The notes beneath the pieces were generated by a model. That model was not told the DNA's origin. It made no database searches and saw only the letters and a list, made by a program, of their open reading frames with translations. A stretch of 64,000 bases of DNA from Micractinium sp. NFX-FRZ. Taxonomy: Eukaryota > Chlorophyta > Trebouxiophyceae > Chlorellales > Chlorellaceae. Position 1 is the first letter of the stretch. Each line of letters opens with the position of its first letter. The position numbers and the translations under genes were made by a program. The stretch covers positions 36,607 to 100,606 of the forward strand of contig JAPTJF010000214.1 in assembly GCA_029339195.1 (NCBI GenBank). The letters are read 5' to 3'. Positions 33,401 to 48,400 of this stretch are shown here, one piece after another.

Positions 33401-36400
33401 ACTGCTCACACTGGACCCTGCAACTATCGGCATGCTCACGTCTGCTGCCATGCTGGCGCCTGACGGGCGCTGCAAGACGCTGGACGTCGCTGCCGACGGG
33501 TGAGACAGCCTGCACTGTCTTGCCTGCAACTCCAGCCCGGTCGAAGCAGGTCCTGATTGGCATGCCTGCAGAGCTGTCTCAGGCACCAAGCATCACACCC
33601 CACCTGAATTCTTCCTTCCTTGCTGCCTACTCGCAGCTACGTTCGTGGAGAGGCATGCGTCACCCTGGGCCTCAGCGTCCGCCCTGCAAGCTCCGGCACC
33701 GCCACGCTGGCAACTGGCTCTGACCTGCCATTTGCGGCCCTGGTACTGGGTGGCGCCGTGAACCAGGATGGGCGGAGCAGCAGCCTGACAGCGCCGAATG
33801 GACCCAGCCAGCAGCAGGCGAGTCACCTGTGTAGGCTTGCGTTCATGCCAAGCGCCCGTGCAATGCCATGGCTATGTTTCTGCTTGCATGTTGCTGCGCA
33901 TGTGAGGTGCGTGATGTTTGCTCACACTTCAGAGTATCTGTGCTCATGCAGGTCATCCGTCTTGCTCTGAGCGACGCCCAGCTGGCAGCTGCCGACATGT
34001 CAACCCTGGAAATGCACGGCACAGGTGCGTGGCAACTGCCAGGTTGCTGTCTCACCTGCCTTCAAAGCCCAGTGTCTGTCTCACTGGCCAATGCAGCCTG
34101 CCTACCCAAACAACCCCCTCAACACTCATTGTTTCATCTGCATGGGTGCAGGCACCTCGCTGGGAGACCCCATTGAGGTGGGTGCAGCCCTGGCTGTCTT
34201 TGGATTCAGCACGGCCGGAAAGCTGAGTTCAGCAGGCCAGCAGCCCTCCAAGCATGTACTGGAGCTCTCTGCTGCCAAGAGCACCCTGGGGCATGCCGAG
34301 CCGGCAGCAGGCGCCGTGGGCATGCTGCGCGCCATGTTCAGGTGAGAATGTCCGGCAGTTGGGGCCAGGGCAGGGCAAGGTGCGCTCAGCGGAGACGGCA
34401 GTGGGGACCTGATTGCGCCTCCTCTTCCCCATGCTTGTGCAATTTGGTGTTACATCCTGGGCCTTGACCTGACGTACCCTATTGTGTAACTCCTTTACTG
34501 CAGGCTGCGCGCTGACATGGCATCCGGCATCCTGCACCTGGCTGCCGTCAACCCCTACATCGTCAGCAGTCTGGAGCAGGAGCAGGGCAGCAGCACCACT
34601 GTGTGGATGCCACGTATGCACAGTGCAGCCAGCAGCAGTGCATCTGTCGGCGCTGACCACGGCGCTGTGGGGGTCAGCGGCTTTGCCTTCCAGGGCACAA
34701 ATGCACACGTGGTGCTGGGCAGGTGAGCTGGGTGCGCCACTGTGCTGCGGATGGTGGGCACGTCACACAGTTGCATGCCCCATGCTGGTGCATGTTGATT
34801 GGCATTTGGGCATCCCATTGTAGCCAGCACAGCCACAACAAGCACAACAGCACCCCCCATGTTTCTGGCCTTGTTGCAGGCCGGCTGAATCGCCGCTTCC
34901 CGTCTGCCCTAACACCGCCTGGCAGCGCCAGCGGCACTGGTTTGCACCAGCCTTCCACCGCCTCCTGCACTGGCACTCGGCTGACCCCAGCAGCGTTAGC
35001 CGCTTTGACTGCCAGCTTCACTGCTCACAGCACTCCTACCTGTGGCAGCACCAGGTCAACGGGAGAAGCATTCTACCTGGTATGGCCATGTTTGAGGCTT
35101 CGTTTGCAGCTGCAGCGGCGCTTCTGCCAGAGGGGCACATGCAGCAGCTGGGCCTGCAGGCGGCAGCCATTGCAGCACCTTTGCTGCTGCCACGCAAGCT
35201 AGGCAGCGGCGCCACTGTTCAGATGTCAGTTGCCGTGTCACGGCGCACTGGCTCGCTGTCGTTGGCCAGCAGCGGCAGCGTGCAGGGAGTGCCGGCAGTT
35301 CATGTGACCGCGACAGCCGGGTACAGTGCCACAATGTCTGCGCCCAAGCGACAGCAAAGGGCTGCTGCCATCCAGCGCACGTTGAGGCCACCCAGCTTGC
35401 TTGCCCGCACAGCTGGCTGGCAGGGCGAAGCACTCGGCATCCTCTGCCAAGATCCACGTCAGCCAGCCGCCGACTGCTACCACTGCCACCCAGCAGCTGC
35501 CGATGCAGCCACCCACTTTGGTGCGCTGTTCGACCTGTCCATGTCAGCACGCCCACGGGTGCCGGCGGCCCTTGCCAGCTACACCGCCGGCACTGTTCCT
35601 GCGCTGGCCGGTGACAGCCAGCCGCAGTTGTTTGCGTCTGCTGCAGCTGGCATGGTGCAGCAGGACAGCAGCCGGGTGGGCAGCTTCAGCTTGAGTGGCA
35701 AGCTGGTGCTGCAGCAGCTGCAGTCCCGGCCACTTGGGAGCTACAGGCCCGTAAAGCTTGGCGAGGCAGCAGCTTCCAATGTGCTGCATGATGCCCTGGC
35801 GACCGAGTGCTTCAGCTACCAGACTGAGTGGCAGGCAGCGTCAGCTGTGGATAGCACTGCAACTGCCAGCATGGCAGAAGTTGCCGCCGCGCCGGCCCAT
35901 GCTCCCCTGCTGAGCCTGCAGACTGCTCAAGGCACAGCCAGTGTGCCTGCAGCAGCCAGCATGTCACAGTCGGCAGTGAGCAGCTATGCGGCTACTCTCA
36001 GGATGCTACAGGCCCTCACACCTGGGCGCGAACAGAAGCTAAAGGCTACCGTGACGGCAGCAACATCGCACCGCAGTACGCCCCTGCCAGGCCCAACGTG
36101 CGCAGCTGATGCTGGCGCAGCTGCAGTGGCTGGCCTGCTCAGGGTGGCTGCCCTGGAGGAGCGGGCATGGCAGCTGCAGCTGATTTACAGCGACCCGGCC
36201 GCAGCGACTGGATCTGGGGGCACTGAGGCAGCCGACGCATTTGGTGCAGCCTTGGCCGGCGGTGTGCATGTTCAGCCAAACATGCAGCTGGCCGTCAAGC
36301 AGCCGGGTGCTGCTGCTGCTTCTGCTGCGGCAGGCCCAGCCCGGCAGCAGCGTTGCAGCGGGTGCCACGTGATCAGCGGCGGCATGGGAGGGCTGGGCGC

Positions 36401-39400
36401 CCTGTCTGCCAGCCATCTGGTGCAGCACGAGCAGGAGGCTTCCCGCCTGCTGCTGCTGGGCCGCATTGGCCGCTTCGCAGATGGCAGCCAGCTGGGCTGC
36501 CAGGAGCTGCTGCATGGGCCTGGCATGGTCAGCCTCCTGCAGGTTGATATTGCAGCGAGAGCCGACGCTGCAGCCGTAGAGCAGCAGGTGCAGGGCGCAG
36601 CAGCCCCTGCTGCAACCTTCGTTCACACAGCCGGCGTGCTCGCTGACAAGCTGCTGTCCGGGCAGAGCTTGGCGGACGCACGCTATGTGTGTGCCCCTAA
36701 GCTTAATGGGTTGGAGGCTGCACTGCCGCACCTCCTGCGCCAGCCGCTGCAGCAGGTGCTGCTGTTTAGCAGCGTGTCAGCAGCCCTGGGCAACAGGGGC
36801 CAGGCCAACTATGCTGCCGCCAATGCAGCTCTGGATGCCTCTGCAACTTCCCTGTCCAGCCGTGGGCAGCGCAGCTGCAGCGTGCAGTGGGGTGCCTGGG
36901 CGGGCGCAGGCATGGCTGCTGCCACACCCCAGCTGCTTGCTCGCCTTCAGACCAAAGGTGAGGAGGGGTAGGTGGGAAGGAATTGGTCGTGCGTGGGGCA
37001 CTCTGATGAACATTACGGCTGGCATTTACAGAGTGCGGCGCATGCAATAGTGCCACAGGCTCACCTGGCATGACTTGCTGCTCCTCCCCCTGCAGGCCTA
37101 GGTGCCATTGAGCCGGACCAGGGGCTTGCAGTGCTGCAGGCTGTGCTGCAAGCCGAGGGCAGCCGTGCAACTGCAGAGGCAGTTCTCACAGCCAGCCCCC
37201 TGCACTGGGGCAACCTGCTGCGCCAGCAGTACAGCCCGGCCCTGTCAGGTTTTGCTGACGTGTCTGGTACCGCCACCTCTGTGGACAGCCAGCCCGCGCT
37301 GGCTGCGCCAGCACAGGCGCCTGCAGTTGACCAGGCAGGGGAGGTGCAGTCCCGCGTCCTTGCCATTGCGGCCGAGCTCCTGGGCGCTAGTATTGAGCCT
37401 GACCAGTCGTTCATGGAGGTGCGGGCAGTGCCAGTAGTATGTTTCTGTGCCTGCTTGGCAGTGCTCATAGGCCGTGTTCGCTACCATGGCAGGCTGCATC
37501 AAAACGCAACCGCCAACCCTTTCACTCACCTACACCCTCAAACATGCCCTGCCCCCCTGCAGGCTGGCCTGGACTCGCTGGGGTCTGTGGAGCTGCGCAA
37601 TGCGCTGGGCTCTGTTTTTGGTGCGAACCTGCCGGCCACCGCAGCATTTGATTACCCTACCCCAGCCACCCTGGCTCAGTTCGTAACCAGGCAGCTGCCA
37701 GCCTATGCTGCTGACGCTTGGTCTGACAGGAACACTGTGCAACAGCCTCGCCGCCCAGTTGCAGCTGCCTTCCATGGCCTGCCTCTGCACCAGCCTTCCC
37801 GCGATGCACACATTGCGGATGTGGCTGTGGCAGATGCTGTGTCGGCTGCAGTGGCAGAGGTCCTCGGTGTGCCGCCCAGCAGCGAGCAGCCCCTCATGGA
37901 GGTAAGGCACAGGTTGGAGCTGGTGCGTGCTTGCAGCTGCACGTATGCTGCAGCCAGGGGGATACGCACCTCGCGCAGCACCTGCCTGTTTCTGCTGCAG
38001 GTTCAGCAGTTTAACATCCAGGCTGCCTGCTGCCATGTCGTGCCTGCTGCAGGCGGGCCTCGACTCGCTGGGAGCGGTGGAGCTGCGCAATGCACTGACG
38101 TCCCGCTTTCAGCTCGACCTCCCAGCCACCCTTGTATTCGACTACCCCACCGTCTCCACACTGGCCGCTTATGTTGCCCGTCGCCTGGGGGCAACTGGCG
38201 GCAGCGCTGCTTCCCTTGTGGATGCGGGCAGCGACCATGCCTGGGCACTTGGCGGGAAGCTGACCGACAGTGCCAGCTCAGCTCTGAGTGATGTGGCCAC
38301 TGACCTGGTTGGCATTGGCTGCCTGTACCCTGGCGCATCTGGCAGCGGTGCGTGCACCAGCGCTGCCGGCTTCGAGGGCTTCTGGACGCCAGCGGCCACC
38401 GGCGCAAACCTGCAGCGTCTCGTGCCCCACCAGCGCTGGGACGTGGACTGGAAGTATGGCCCGGAGGTCGCGCCTGGCCGCAGCTACGCTCGCTTTGCAG
38501 CCTTTGCAGAGGTACGCTCCCAGCTTGATTGTGCAATCAGACAGAGTTGGGGCCGTCAGCTGCTCACCATTGTTTCAGGAAATGCACATGCGTGCGCCAC
38601 ATGCTGCACTCTGCTGTGTTTGCGACCCTGCTCACAGCACCGCCCTGCCTGCTCTGGATTTGCCCCGCCCACCGCAGGGAGTGGACCTGTTTGATGCCGC
38701 CTTCTTCCGCATGAGCCGAGCAGAGGCCGGTGCCCTGGACCCCCAGACGCGCCTGCTGCTGCAAGTCACGCAAGAGGCGTTTGCAAGCGCGGGTGGGTTG
38801 CGCACCACCGGGGCACGTGGCAGCAACCGCGGAAGGCTAATGGCAGGATAATGGCGCCTCGAAAATGCTGCCTTCAGCCCCTGCCACAGCACCAGCCTGC
38901 CCTCTGCCCACCACTTTGCACACTTCAATCAGAGCCTGCCCCTGCTCCCTGGACTGCGCAGGCCCGTCTTACAACGCTGCCCAGCTGGCAGGCGCCACTG
39001 GCACCTACGTGGGCTGCATGTTTGGCGACTACATGAGCCTGCTGCGGGTGGCCCTGCAACAGAAGCAGACCGGGCCAGTCATGACAGGTATGGTGCGCTG
39101 TTCAGGCAAAGGAGACTCGTGCCATGCTGCTTGCGGGTCACATCTCGGGCCCAACTCCTGCCCAGAGCTGCTGCGCTGGTCGCCGCAGCTTGCAGCCTCC
39201 TCCGTGCCTGACCAAGCCAGCGGCTCCTGCGGATGCACCTGCAGGCAATGGTGCGCCTTACCAAAGTGGACGCGTTGCGTACAGCTTCGGTCTCCAGGGG
39301 CCCTGCAACGGCATCGACACCGCCTGCTCCTCCTCACTTGTGGCCACCCACAACGCGCATCGAGGCAAGTTCCCTTCTGCTGCTGAAGGTGGACCTGCGC

Positions 39401-42400
39401 ACCGCCAGTATACGTAGCAATGTTCTGATGCTCACCTCATGCCTCCCCCCCCGATTGACCCCTCTTTGCCCCCCTGCAGGCATCCTGGGCGGGGAGAGCC
39501 TGGCTGCAGTGGCTGCCGGCATCAATGTGATGGTGTGGCATGAGACCACAGAGGGCATCTGCCAGCTGCAGGTGGGTTCGTGCACGCCAGCTGGAGATGC
39601 TGAAGAATGTATGCATGGATGTCACGAGCTGCATTAACCAACCATGCAATTTGTGCTGCATGCTGGCCAAGGGTGGACCTACTCGTGCTCCCAATATGCA
39701 GGCTCTCTCTCCTGTGGGCCGCTGCCAGTCGTTTGACGCCACCGCCGATGGCTACGGCCGCGGAGAGGGCTTTGCTTCGGTTGTGCTCGCTCGGCATGGC
39801 ATTGCCAGCTCAGCAGGAGGCAGCATCTTTGCTCACCTCTGCGGCAGCGCTGTCAACCAGGATGGGCGCAGCAGCAGCCTGACTGCGCCCAACGGCCCCA
39901 GCCAGCAGGCGCTGGTGGCCACCGCCCTTTCTGGAGCCAGCATGGAGCCATCGGCTGTTGGCCTTGTTGCTGTGCACGGCACAGGTATGGCATGCTGGAC
40001 TGCCGGGCATCGTGCGGCTTGCATGGATACGAAATCCATTAAAAGTGCCCCTGTTTCACTTGCCCTCACCACTAAAGCACGGCACATGTATCCCTGTATC
40101 CCTCTGCTGTGCAGGCACCCCACTGGGGGACCCCATCGAAGTGGGCGCTCTTGCTGCTGCCCTTCAACCCACCTCTGCCGGTGGCAGTGTGGTCGGCTTG
40201 GTTTCCATCAAGAGCTGCTATGGCCACACTGAGGGTACCGCCGGTCTCACTGGGCTTTTGACAGCCGCAGCTGCCCAACACAACGGGCAGCTGGCTCCCG
40301 TGGTCAACCTGCGCGAAATGAACCCTTATGTGACGGCAGCCCTGGGTGCCTTTAGCAGCGGCGCTGCCATCCCGCGCCAGGCAGCCCTTCATGCACCCGC
40401 AACCGGCAGCAGCCAACTGGCAGGCACCAGCTCATTCGGCATGAGTGGAGTGAATGCCCACGCCCTGCTGGCTTCTGCTGGGGCAAGCGCTTCTCAAGAT
40501 GCCTCCTCCACTCCCTGCTGGGAACAGCAGCGTTACTGGCCTCTGCCGCGGCAGCACCGTCTGCTGCAGCTGCCGCTCCTGGCAGGATCTGGTGCAGTGC
40601 GTTTCATTGCAGCCCTCAGCGCTCCAGCTTTGGCTTACCTCGGCAACCACCGTGTCAATGGCCGCGCCCTGTTGGCGGGCTCTGTCATGCTTGAGTTGGC
40701 GGGTGCAGCAGGCGCCTGCCTTGCTGAGGCAGCTACACCAGTGTTGCCGCTAGCTGTGGCTGACGTAGGGTTTGTGGCACCTTGCCTGCTGACTACGTCT
40801 ACGCGTGGGCCGCCGCCGCTTCTGGAGGCAGCAATTGACAGCAAGAGCGGGGGCCTTACATTGCGTTCCTCAGGCGGCACCAGGGGCAGTAGCAGTGTGC
40901 ACATGACATCAGCATTTGCCACCATCCCCGCTCGGCGGTTGGCATCAGCTGTTGTACCCAGCAGCATGCATCGGCAGTGTGCACTGGGTGTCATCTGCAT
41001 AGTTGAGCAGCTGAACCTTGCAGCTGTCAGCCTGGCACACCTGGCAGCACCCTCCGAGGACAGCACAGCAGCTTATTATCAGCACCCCGCTGCCACGGAC
41101 GCCAGTCTGCACCTTTCAGCGTTGGCAGGCCTGCTGCTGGACAACAGCAGCGGATCTGCAGTTGAGCAGGGCTCAGCACCGGCACGCATCCCAGCTACTG
41201 CTGGCATGTACGCAATCCCTGCAAGGATCGGCAGTGGTGGCAGCAGTAGGAGCTGGGCTTCCATCAAGGTGAGCTGTGGCAGCTTGCAGGGCCCCACCAC
41301 CATGCATGGTGCTGCGTTTGGGCCTTCCTTCCTTCCCACATGTCGTGCCATTGACAGTGCCACCCTGCGCTTGGTCCCTCTTGGCCACCCTCGCAACCAC
41401 TGACACGTTCTGGCTGCTGCGCTACTCTCCGACCTTGTGCAGGCTTCGCTGTCAAGCCCATCAACCCTGCTGACGTCAGTCACATGCAGTCGGTGCAAGG
41501 CGACTGCCACAGGTGGCTTCCGGCTGGCTGACTTGGTTTCGAAGGCTGTTGGCCGCAGCCAAGCACAGTGGAAGTCAGCCGCCAGCGCTCTGCAGGCTGT
41601 TGCCAGGAAGTCGCCAGCAGCATCTGCAGACATCAGCCAGCAGCTCATGTACACCGAGCAGTGGCAGGCAGCATCAGCATCCTCGGGTGTCACCCTGCGG
41701 CAGTCTCCGCTGCTCACCGCCGCGGTGCAGGGAGGCCAGCTCGTGCCAGTGGTCAGCGCTGCCACCATCAGCATCAATGCACCCACAGCTCAACTCCTGG
41801 AGGCACTCCAGAGCCGAGGCAGCAATGGCCTGCACAGTGTGCAACACTGGCTCATTGGCGGAGGCGCCTGCCCGCCTGGGCTGGAAGCCCAAAGCATAGC
41901 GCCAGCAGGCAGGAACTCTGCCAAAGCGAGCGCCGCAGCGGCAGCCCTGCACGGCATGCTCAAAGCGTTCGTCTCCGAACAGCTGGGAGGACAGGGCATG
42001 GCGGTTGTCTATAGCGGCAGCACAGCAGAAACGGCCAGCGCTGGAAGCGACAGGCAGTTTGGGGCAGCTGTGCAAGAAGCTGTGGCCTTCTCTCCACTGC
42101 TGCTCCCTGCTGCGGCCCCTCCCTCGCAGTCACAGGCTGCGCACGCAGACACTGCTTCTGGGGCGATGCTCATCACTGGTGGACTGGGCGGGCTGGGCCT
42201 GCTGACCGCTTCCTGGGTGCAACAGCAGGACGGCCAGAGTGGGCAGAGCCTGCTGCTCCTTGGGCGCAGCGGCCGCGTCAGCGATGCCACCTCTTCAGCA
42301 GATGGCTGCACAGCCCCCAGCGCCAACAGCCTTGTCAGCATGATGCGGTGTGACGCCGCAGTGCAGGAGGAGGCAGCAGGTGCTGTGGCAGCCGCAGCTG

Positions 42401-45400
42401 GTGACTGGCATGTGCAGTCTGTCCTGCACGCTGGCGGCATCCTGGCAGATGCACTGGTTGCCAATCAGACGGCGGCTAAGCTGCGCCAGGTGGCAGCACC
42501 CAAAGTTACTGGGCTTCAGCTTCTGGATGCAGCGACAGCTCAGCAGCCCCTTCAGCACATGGTGCTGTACAGCAGCATCGCTGGGCTGCTGGGCACTGCA
42601 GGCCAGAGCAGCTATGCGGCAGCTAATGCTGCGCTGGATGCCGCAGCCTGCACGCTGCGGCAGCGAGGGCGCGGCAGCATCAGCGCGCAGTGGGGTGCCT
42701 GGGCGGGGGTCGGCATGGCTGCTGCAGGGCCGCAGCTTCTGCAGAAGCTGCAACGTCAGGGTTATGGGTCTGTTGCACCCGCTGCTGGGCTCGCAGCCAT
42801 GCAGCAGCTCTTGTCGTGCTGCACCTTTGGATCCGTCTCCGCACTGGTGGCAGCGCCATTTGAATGGCGCCGCTTCCTGGCAAGCCATGGTCGGCTAAGC
42901 CTGCCTTTCTTCTCCGCTGTGCGGCCGTCAGCAGTGACAGCAGAGGAGCAGGGCTCTGACAAGGCTGCGGCGCCCGCTGCAGAGCGCACCCTTCCTGCTG
43001 CTATTGCAGCAGCAGCCTCAACAGCAGAAGTGCTTAGTGCGCTGCGACAGCTGCTTGCAGACCTCGCAGGGTCCAGCGCTGACGAGGCGGCCGATGACAC
43101 CCCTTTCCTGGAACTGGGTTTGGACAGCGTCGGAGCTGTGGAGCTCAGGTGAGGGAGGGCGCTGTCAGGCGTGCAAGCCTTAGCCGGTATGCTTACATGC
43201 GCACCACTGCACTGTGCATTCATATTATCACCTCTCCTCTCCTGCTGCAGAATTGGCATTTCATCCCGCTTTGGGTTGGACCTGCCTGCCACAGTAGTCT
43301 TTGACCATCCCACCATGGCCAGCCTGGCTGCCTTCGTTGTTGGGGAGATGAACAGGCACCGTCCTCGCGGCAGGCTCAGCACGGTCAGCTTCAACAGCTG
43401 CGACTCACCACGCACCACCCTGACCTCCAGCCACTCTGCAAGCGCCGCCCCCACACCTGCTGCTGCCCTCGCTCGCGAGCACTTGCAGCAGCAGCTTTTC
43501 GAGCTGGTTGCGGATGCTGCCAGCGTAGCGGTTGATTCGGAGCAGCAGCCACTGATGGAAGCAGGTGTCGACAGCATCGGCTCAGTCGAGCTCAGGTTTG
43601 TGGGATGATGTCCCGAGTTTGCTGAGGTCTGATTGCGGTTGCTTACGTTGCTTCGCAGCCTGGCTCTGCTTGGTTATAAGTATAGCCCTGCATCCCTTTC
43701 TTATTTATTGCAGGAACGCTATTGCTGAGCGGTACGATGTCGTGGCCCCAGCAACCCTCATGTTCGACCACCCCTCAGTGGCTTCTCTTGCCGATTGGCT
43801 AGCTGGCCAGCTTGCTGCCAAGGGCAGCAGCAGTCAGGCTGCTCACCACCACGAGCTTCTTCCGCTCATCACAGCACCTGTGCCGCAGCGGCTTGCAGCC
43901 TCTGCTGTGACAGCTGTGGCTGGTGTTTCCTGCAGCTTCCCCGGCAGCAGCATCAGCAGTTCAGCCAGCCACGCTGGCCTCGGTAGCTTCTGGGAAGGTG
44001 CCGCAGGGGCCGTCGACCTGCAGCAGGTTGTGCCCCTGAGCAAGTGGGATGTCGGTAAGCTGAGTCACCATGACCACACCTCTGTCTGCAATTCACCAAG
44101 CTGCACGCCCCACACATGTACCCAGCATTATTTCTGCCTGCCTCTCTGCAGATGCGCTCTACGCCCCGGATCTGGCTGCTGCTGCCGGTGGCGCAATCGC
44201 AACATACACCCGATTCGCTGCCATGCTGGCGGGCAGCATTGCAGCATTCGATGCTGCAAGCTTTAGACTCACACCTTCTGAGGCAGCGCTCATGGATCCT
44301 CATGCCCGCCTGCTTCTGGAGCACACTGCCATAGCAACAAACAATGCCCGCAATCAAAACTTTGTTCATTTGACAAGCGCAGGGGCCGAGCATGCTGCAG
44401 GCAGCGCCTCAACAGGCGTGTACGTCGGTTGCATGTGGGCCTCAGGTACGTGCAGCAGACAAAACAGGGGCTGTGCATGGATCGTGATGGGGTGCTCCGC
44501 GATCACCTTGTTCTGCTGCTCACAAGCCCGTCTCCTCTTCCGGCCGAACTGCGACACATTGTAGAGTATGTGGAGCTGCTGCCGTCCCTGGGCGTTTCTG
44601 ACACTTCAGCCAGCGTCAGCACAGGTGCGTGGGTTGGGGACAGCTGCAGCCGACAAGCCGGTCTTGGCTTGGTGGACACACCCGGGGCGCAATTTGCTGT
44701 TGCCTCACATAAAGCACGCACCTCCCGGCCCTTCACTGCAGGAAACACCTTCCCCTTCATGGTCGGCCGTGTGGCGTACAGCTTTGGATTCCAGGCAAGT
44801 GCATGGCAGCCTGAACGGAACCTGCTACGGCCACACAGCCTGCCACCTGCCCGCTGGCAGCAGGAAATGCAGGGCTTGCGTCACCGCTCTTGCTTCGCCT
44901 GCTGCCCATAAACACATGCCGCTTCTGCCCTGGTTTGCAGGGGCCCTGCGTCAGCACTGACACCGCATGCAGCAGCTCCCTGGTCAGCGCACACCTGGCA
45001 GGTAGTGCGCTGGACCAGGGAGAGTGCGCCTCCGCTCTGGCAGCAGGCGTCAACGTCATGCTGTCCAGCAAGACCACCGTCAAGATCTCCGCGCTTCAGG
45101 TGGGCTTGCGCAGTGGCGATGCATAACTGCAAGCAAAGTGGGTTTATGTTGCTGTCTTATGGGCGGCACCCAGGGCTTTGTATGGCACTGGGCAGCACCA
45201 GCATGCCTCACGTTGGTCCGCTCTAATGCCCGCCTGCAGGCACTGTCCCCTGTGGGACGCTGCAAAACCTTTGACTCCTCTGCCGACGGCTATGGCCGCG
45301 GCGAGGGGGTTGCGGTCATGCTGCTGACACAGCACAGCGGCACAGTGGGCCAGGCTGCAGGCCTGCTGGCATTGGTGCGCGGCAGTGCCGTCAACACTGC

Positions 45401-48400
45401 TGGCCGCAGCAGCGGCCTGACTGCCCCCAGCGGTCCTGCACAGCAGAGGCTGATGGATGCAGCACTTAGCGCAGGGCACCTTACCTCTGCTGACGTGGCA
45501 TATCTGAGCGTGCATGGCACTGGCACCCCTCTGGGCGATCCCATTGGTAAGCTTGCCGGGATGTGTTTGTGTCGGCATACATGTATCATCATCCTGCCAG
45601 CTGACGCCCGGTGTATAGCATGTGTGCCTTGCGTTCACTAGTGGGCTCCTCTCTGCCCCCTGCCTGCAGAGGTGAACGCGGCTGGAAGCGCCCTGTCAGC
45701 CCGCCATTCTGGGACCCCCAGAGTGCTGGCCATCGGCAGCAACAAGAGCTGCTATGGGCACACTGAGGGCACCGCAGGTGAGGGCCTTGCAGTGTAATGA
45801 TGCAGTGCGCATAGATGCCAGCACTGCGATGTGTGGGCCCAAATTGCAAACAGGCAGGCGGCCCGTCAGACCACACGTATACACATTTCCTCGTTCATGT
45901 ATTTGCAACTCGGTGCAGGTCTGGCTGGCCTCTTGCTGGCCACCTGTGCTCTGGAGCAGCATTCCCTGGCTCCCATATTCAGCCTGCGGGAGGTCAACCC
46001 CTACGTGTCTTCAGCCTTGGATGACTGGCGCAGCAGGCACGGCAGGGTCGCTGCCCTGCCCCGCCAGCTGGGCGCTCTGCCATCAGGATCAGCAGATGCA
46101 GCCGCTGCCATCAGCAGCCACGTGGCCGGCACCAGCTCCTTTGGCATGAGCGGCGTCAATGCACACATGCTGGTGTCAGCCGAGGAGGCGGGCGCTCCTC
46201 GGGTGGCTGAGGACGCCCCCAGCCTGCCATGGCAGCGCCAGCGTCACTGGCCAGCTCCAGCGCCGCACCCCCTCATGCAGCATTTCAATGGCGTGGCAGG
46301 CGGTGCCGCCGCTGGCACAGCCGTGCGGTTCAGCTGCAGCCTTGCAGCATCCAGGCTGGCATTCCTGCAGGACCACCGCGTTGCCGAAAGGACAGAGGTG
46401 CCCACCACCTGCCTCCTGGAAATGTCGCTGGCAGCAGCCGCTTTAGTCTGCAGTGACAGCTCCCGCCGCCTGCTGCCGCTTCTCACGGGTGTGGCCGTCC
46501 AGGCCCACATGAGCTTGGAGGTGGCAGCGCTGGGCAGCACTTTTGAGTGCACATTGCAGCTAGGCAGCCAAGCTGCGGCAGCGGTATCTGTGCACGGCAC
46601 AGCACACCTCAGCAGCCAACTGACGGCAGTCCCGCAGGCAGCGTTTCAGAGTCCATCCTTCAAGCAGGCCTCACAAACCTCTCCTCTGGGCTCTCTGAGC
46701 CTTTTGGCAGCAGCGCTTCCATCGACCACCGGCTCTGGGGCAGCACTCATTACTGGGGCCAGCACCTTCGCCTGCCTGGCGGACTGCAGCGCTGGCTGCG
46801 CAGACTGGCTGGTGCATCCAGCATCGGCTGATGCCTCAATGCACCTGGCTCGGGTGCTGCAGCCGTGGGAGATGCACGGCAGTGGCATCGCACCCGCAGC
46901 CATGGACTGTGTTCTAGCCACGCCTCCGTCGACAAACAGCGCATTTGTCCAGCAGTCCTGCAGTGCAATGCGCCCTCAACAGACTGCACACGGTTCAGTG
47001 GTTGCCCACATTTCGGCCCAGCTGGCAGGCGGCAGCTTTTCAGCTGCAGAAGTGGTTAGCAGGCCCCGTGCTGCTGTGCAGCCGGCGCAGGCAGCTTTGG
47101 CTGCTGACTTGGGCCTTGCAAGTCAGCAGGAGGGCTTCATGTACCAGATCGAGTTGCAGGCCTCAGCTCAGCAAGGCAGTGCCATCAGCCGGCAGCCAGC
47201 TGCACACGGACGCCGGTCAGACTGGCGTCTCCGGATGGGCACGGCATCCGATGTGCAGGAACTCAGCGTGCAGCCAGCAGGCGATTGGGCAGAAGCTGCA
47301 GCAGGTGGCATTCAGCTGCTGCAGAGCATCACGGCAGCCTCCAGCAATGTTGTGGCAGTGCAGGCGCTGGTGGGCGCTGTGGTAAGCCGGCCCGTGGCAC
47401 ACTCCCGCCCCAGCAACCTGGCTTGCAGCGCCATGGCAGCTGCCCTGATGAAGGTGGCGGCTGTAGAGCAGCCGGACAAGCAATGGTCCACCATTTCTTC
47501 AGATGCACAGCAGCCTCTGCCCAAGGGCATGGCGGACCGGCACGCTTCCCGAAGCAACCTGGTCGACCAGCACGGCATTCACTTTGCTGACGGCACGATC
47601 TGCTTCCCCAAGCTGCTGCGGCACCCAGTGATGTGAGTGCCTGCCCTGTGTATGTAGCAGTTCATCCAGGCTTGTGCATTGCTTATGAGGGCTGGGTTGA
47701 ATGGGTGTACTTGGCCCTCACCATCTATGCAGGCCTACCCGTGTGGAGAGCAGCAGCGGGTTCAAGGAGAATACAGGCCGCTGGGTTGTCAGCGGTGGCA
47801 CAGGGGCTTTGGGAGCACTCACCGCTAAGTGGATGGCAGCCAGAGGCGCCAGGCGGTTCAATCTGCTGGGCCGTTCTGGCACAGCTGACACTGTGTCAGC
47901 TCCGAACAGCACTGCGCCGGCTGCTGTGCTCTTTGAGGGCACGGTCGCTGGGAGTTGGGAGGCCGAGGTCACACTTGTCAAGTGCGACGCTGCTTTTGCA
48001 GCGGATGCAGCTGGCACACTGGCGGCGACCGCAGCTGTCCGACACCCAATTGCCGGTGTGCTGCACGCCGGAGGCGTGCTCAAGGATGGCACTCTGCCGA
48101 ACCAGACCCTGTCAGGTACCCGTGCAATGTTCCTTGCGGGGGGAGGTATTGTGCTATGTTGTGGGCCAGCATCGCAAGGGGACCGCACTTTGCCTGGTTA
48201 AAACACACCTCTCCAATCAGTATTTTCGGTGCAGGCTTGAGCACCGTGTTTGCTCCCAAGGCAGCGGGCACTGCGCAGCTGGCTTGCTCAGCAGCGGCCG
48301 CCCTGCAGCCAGTTCAGGCAATCAAGCTCTTCTCGTCTGTAGCAGCGGCCTTGGGCAGCGGCGGGCAGGCCAACTATGCAGCAGCCAATGCAGTGCTGGA

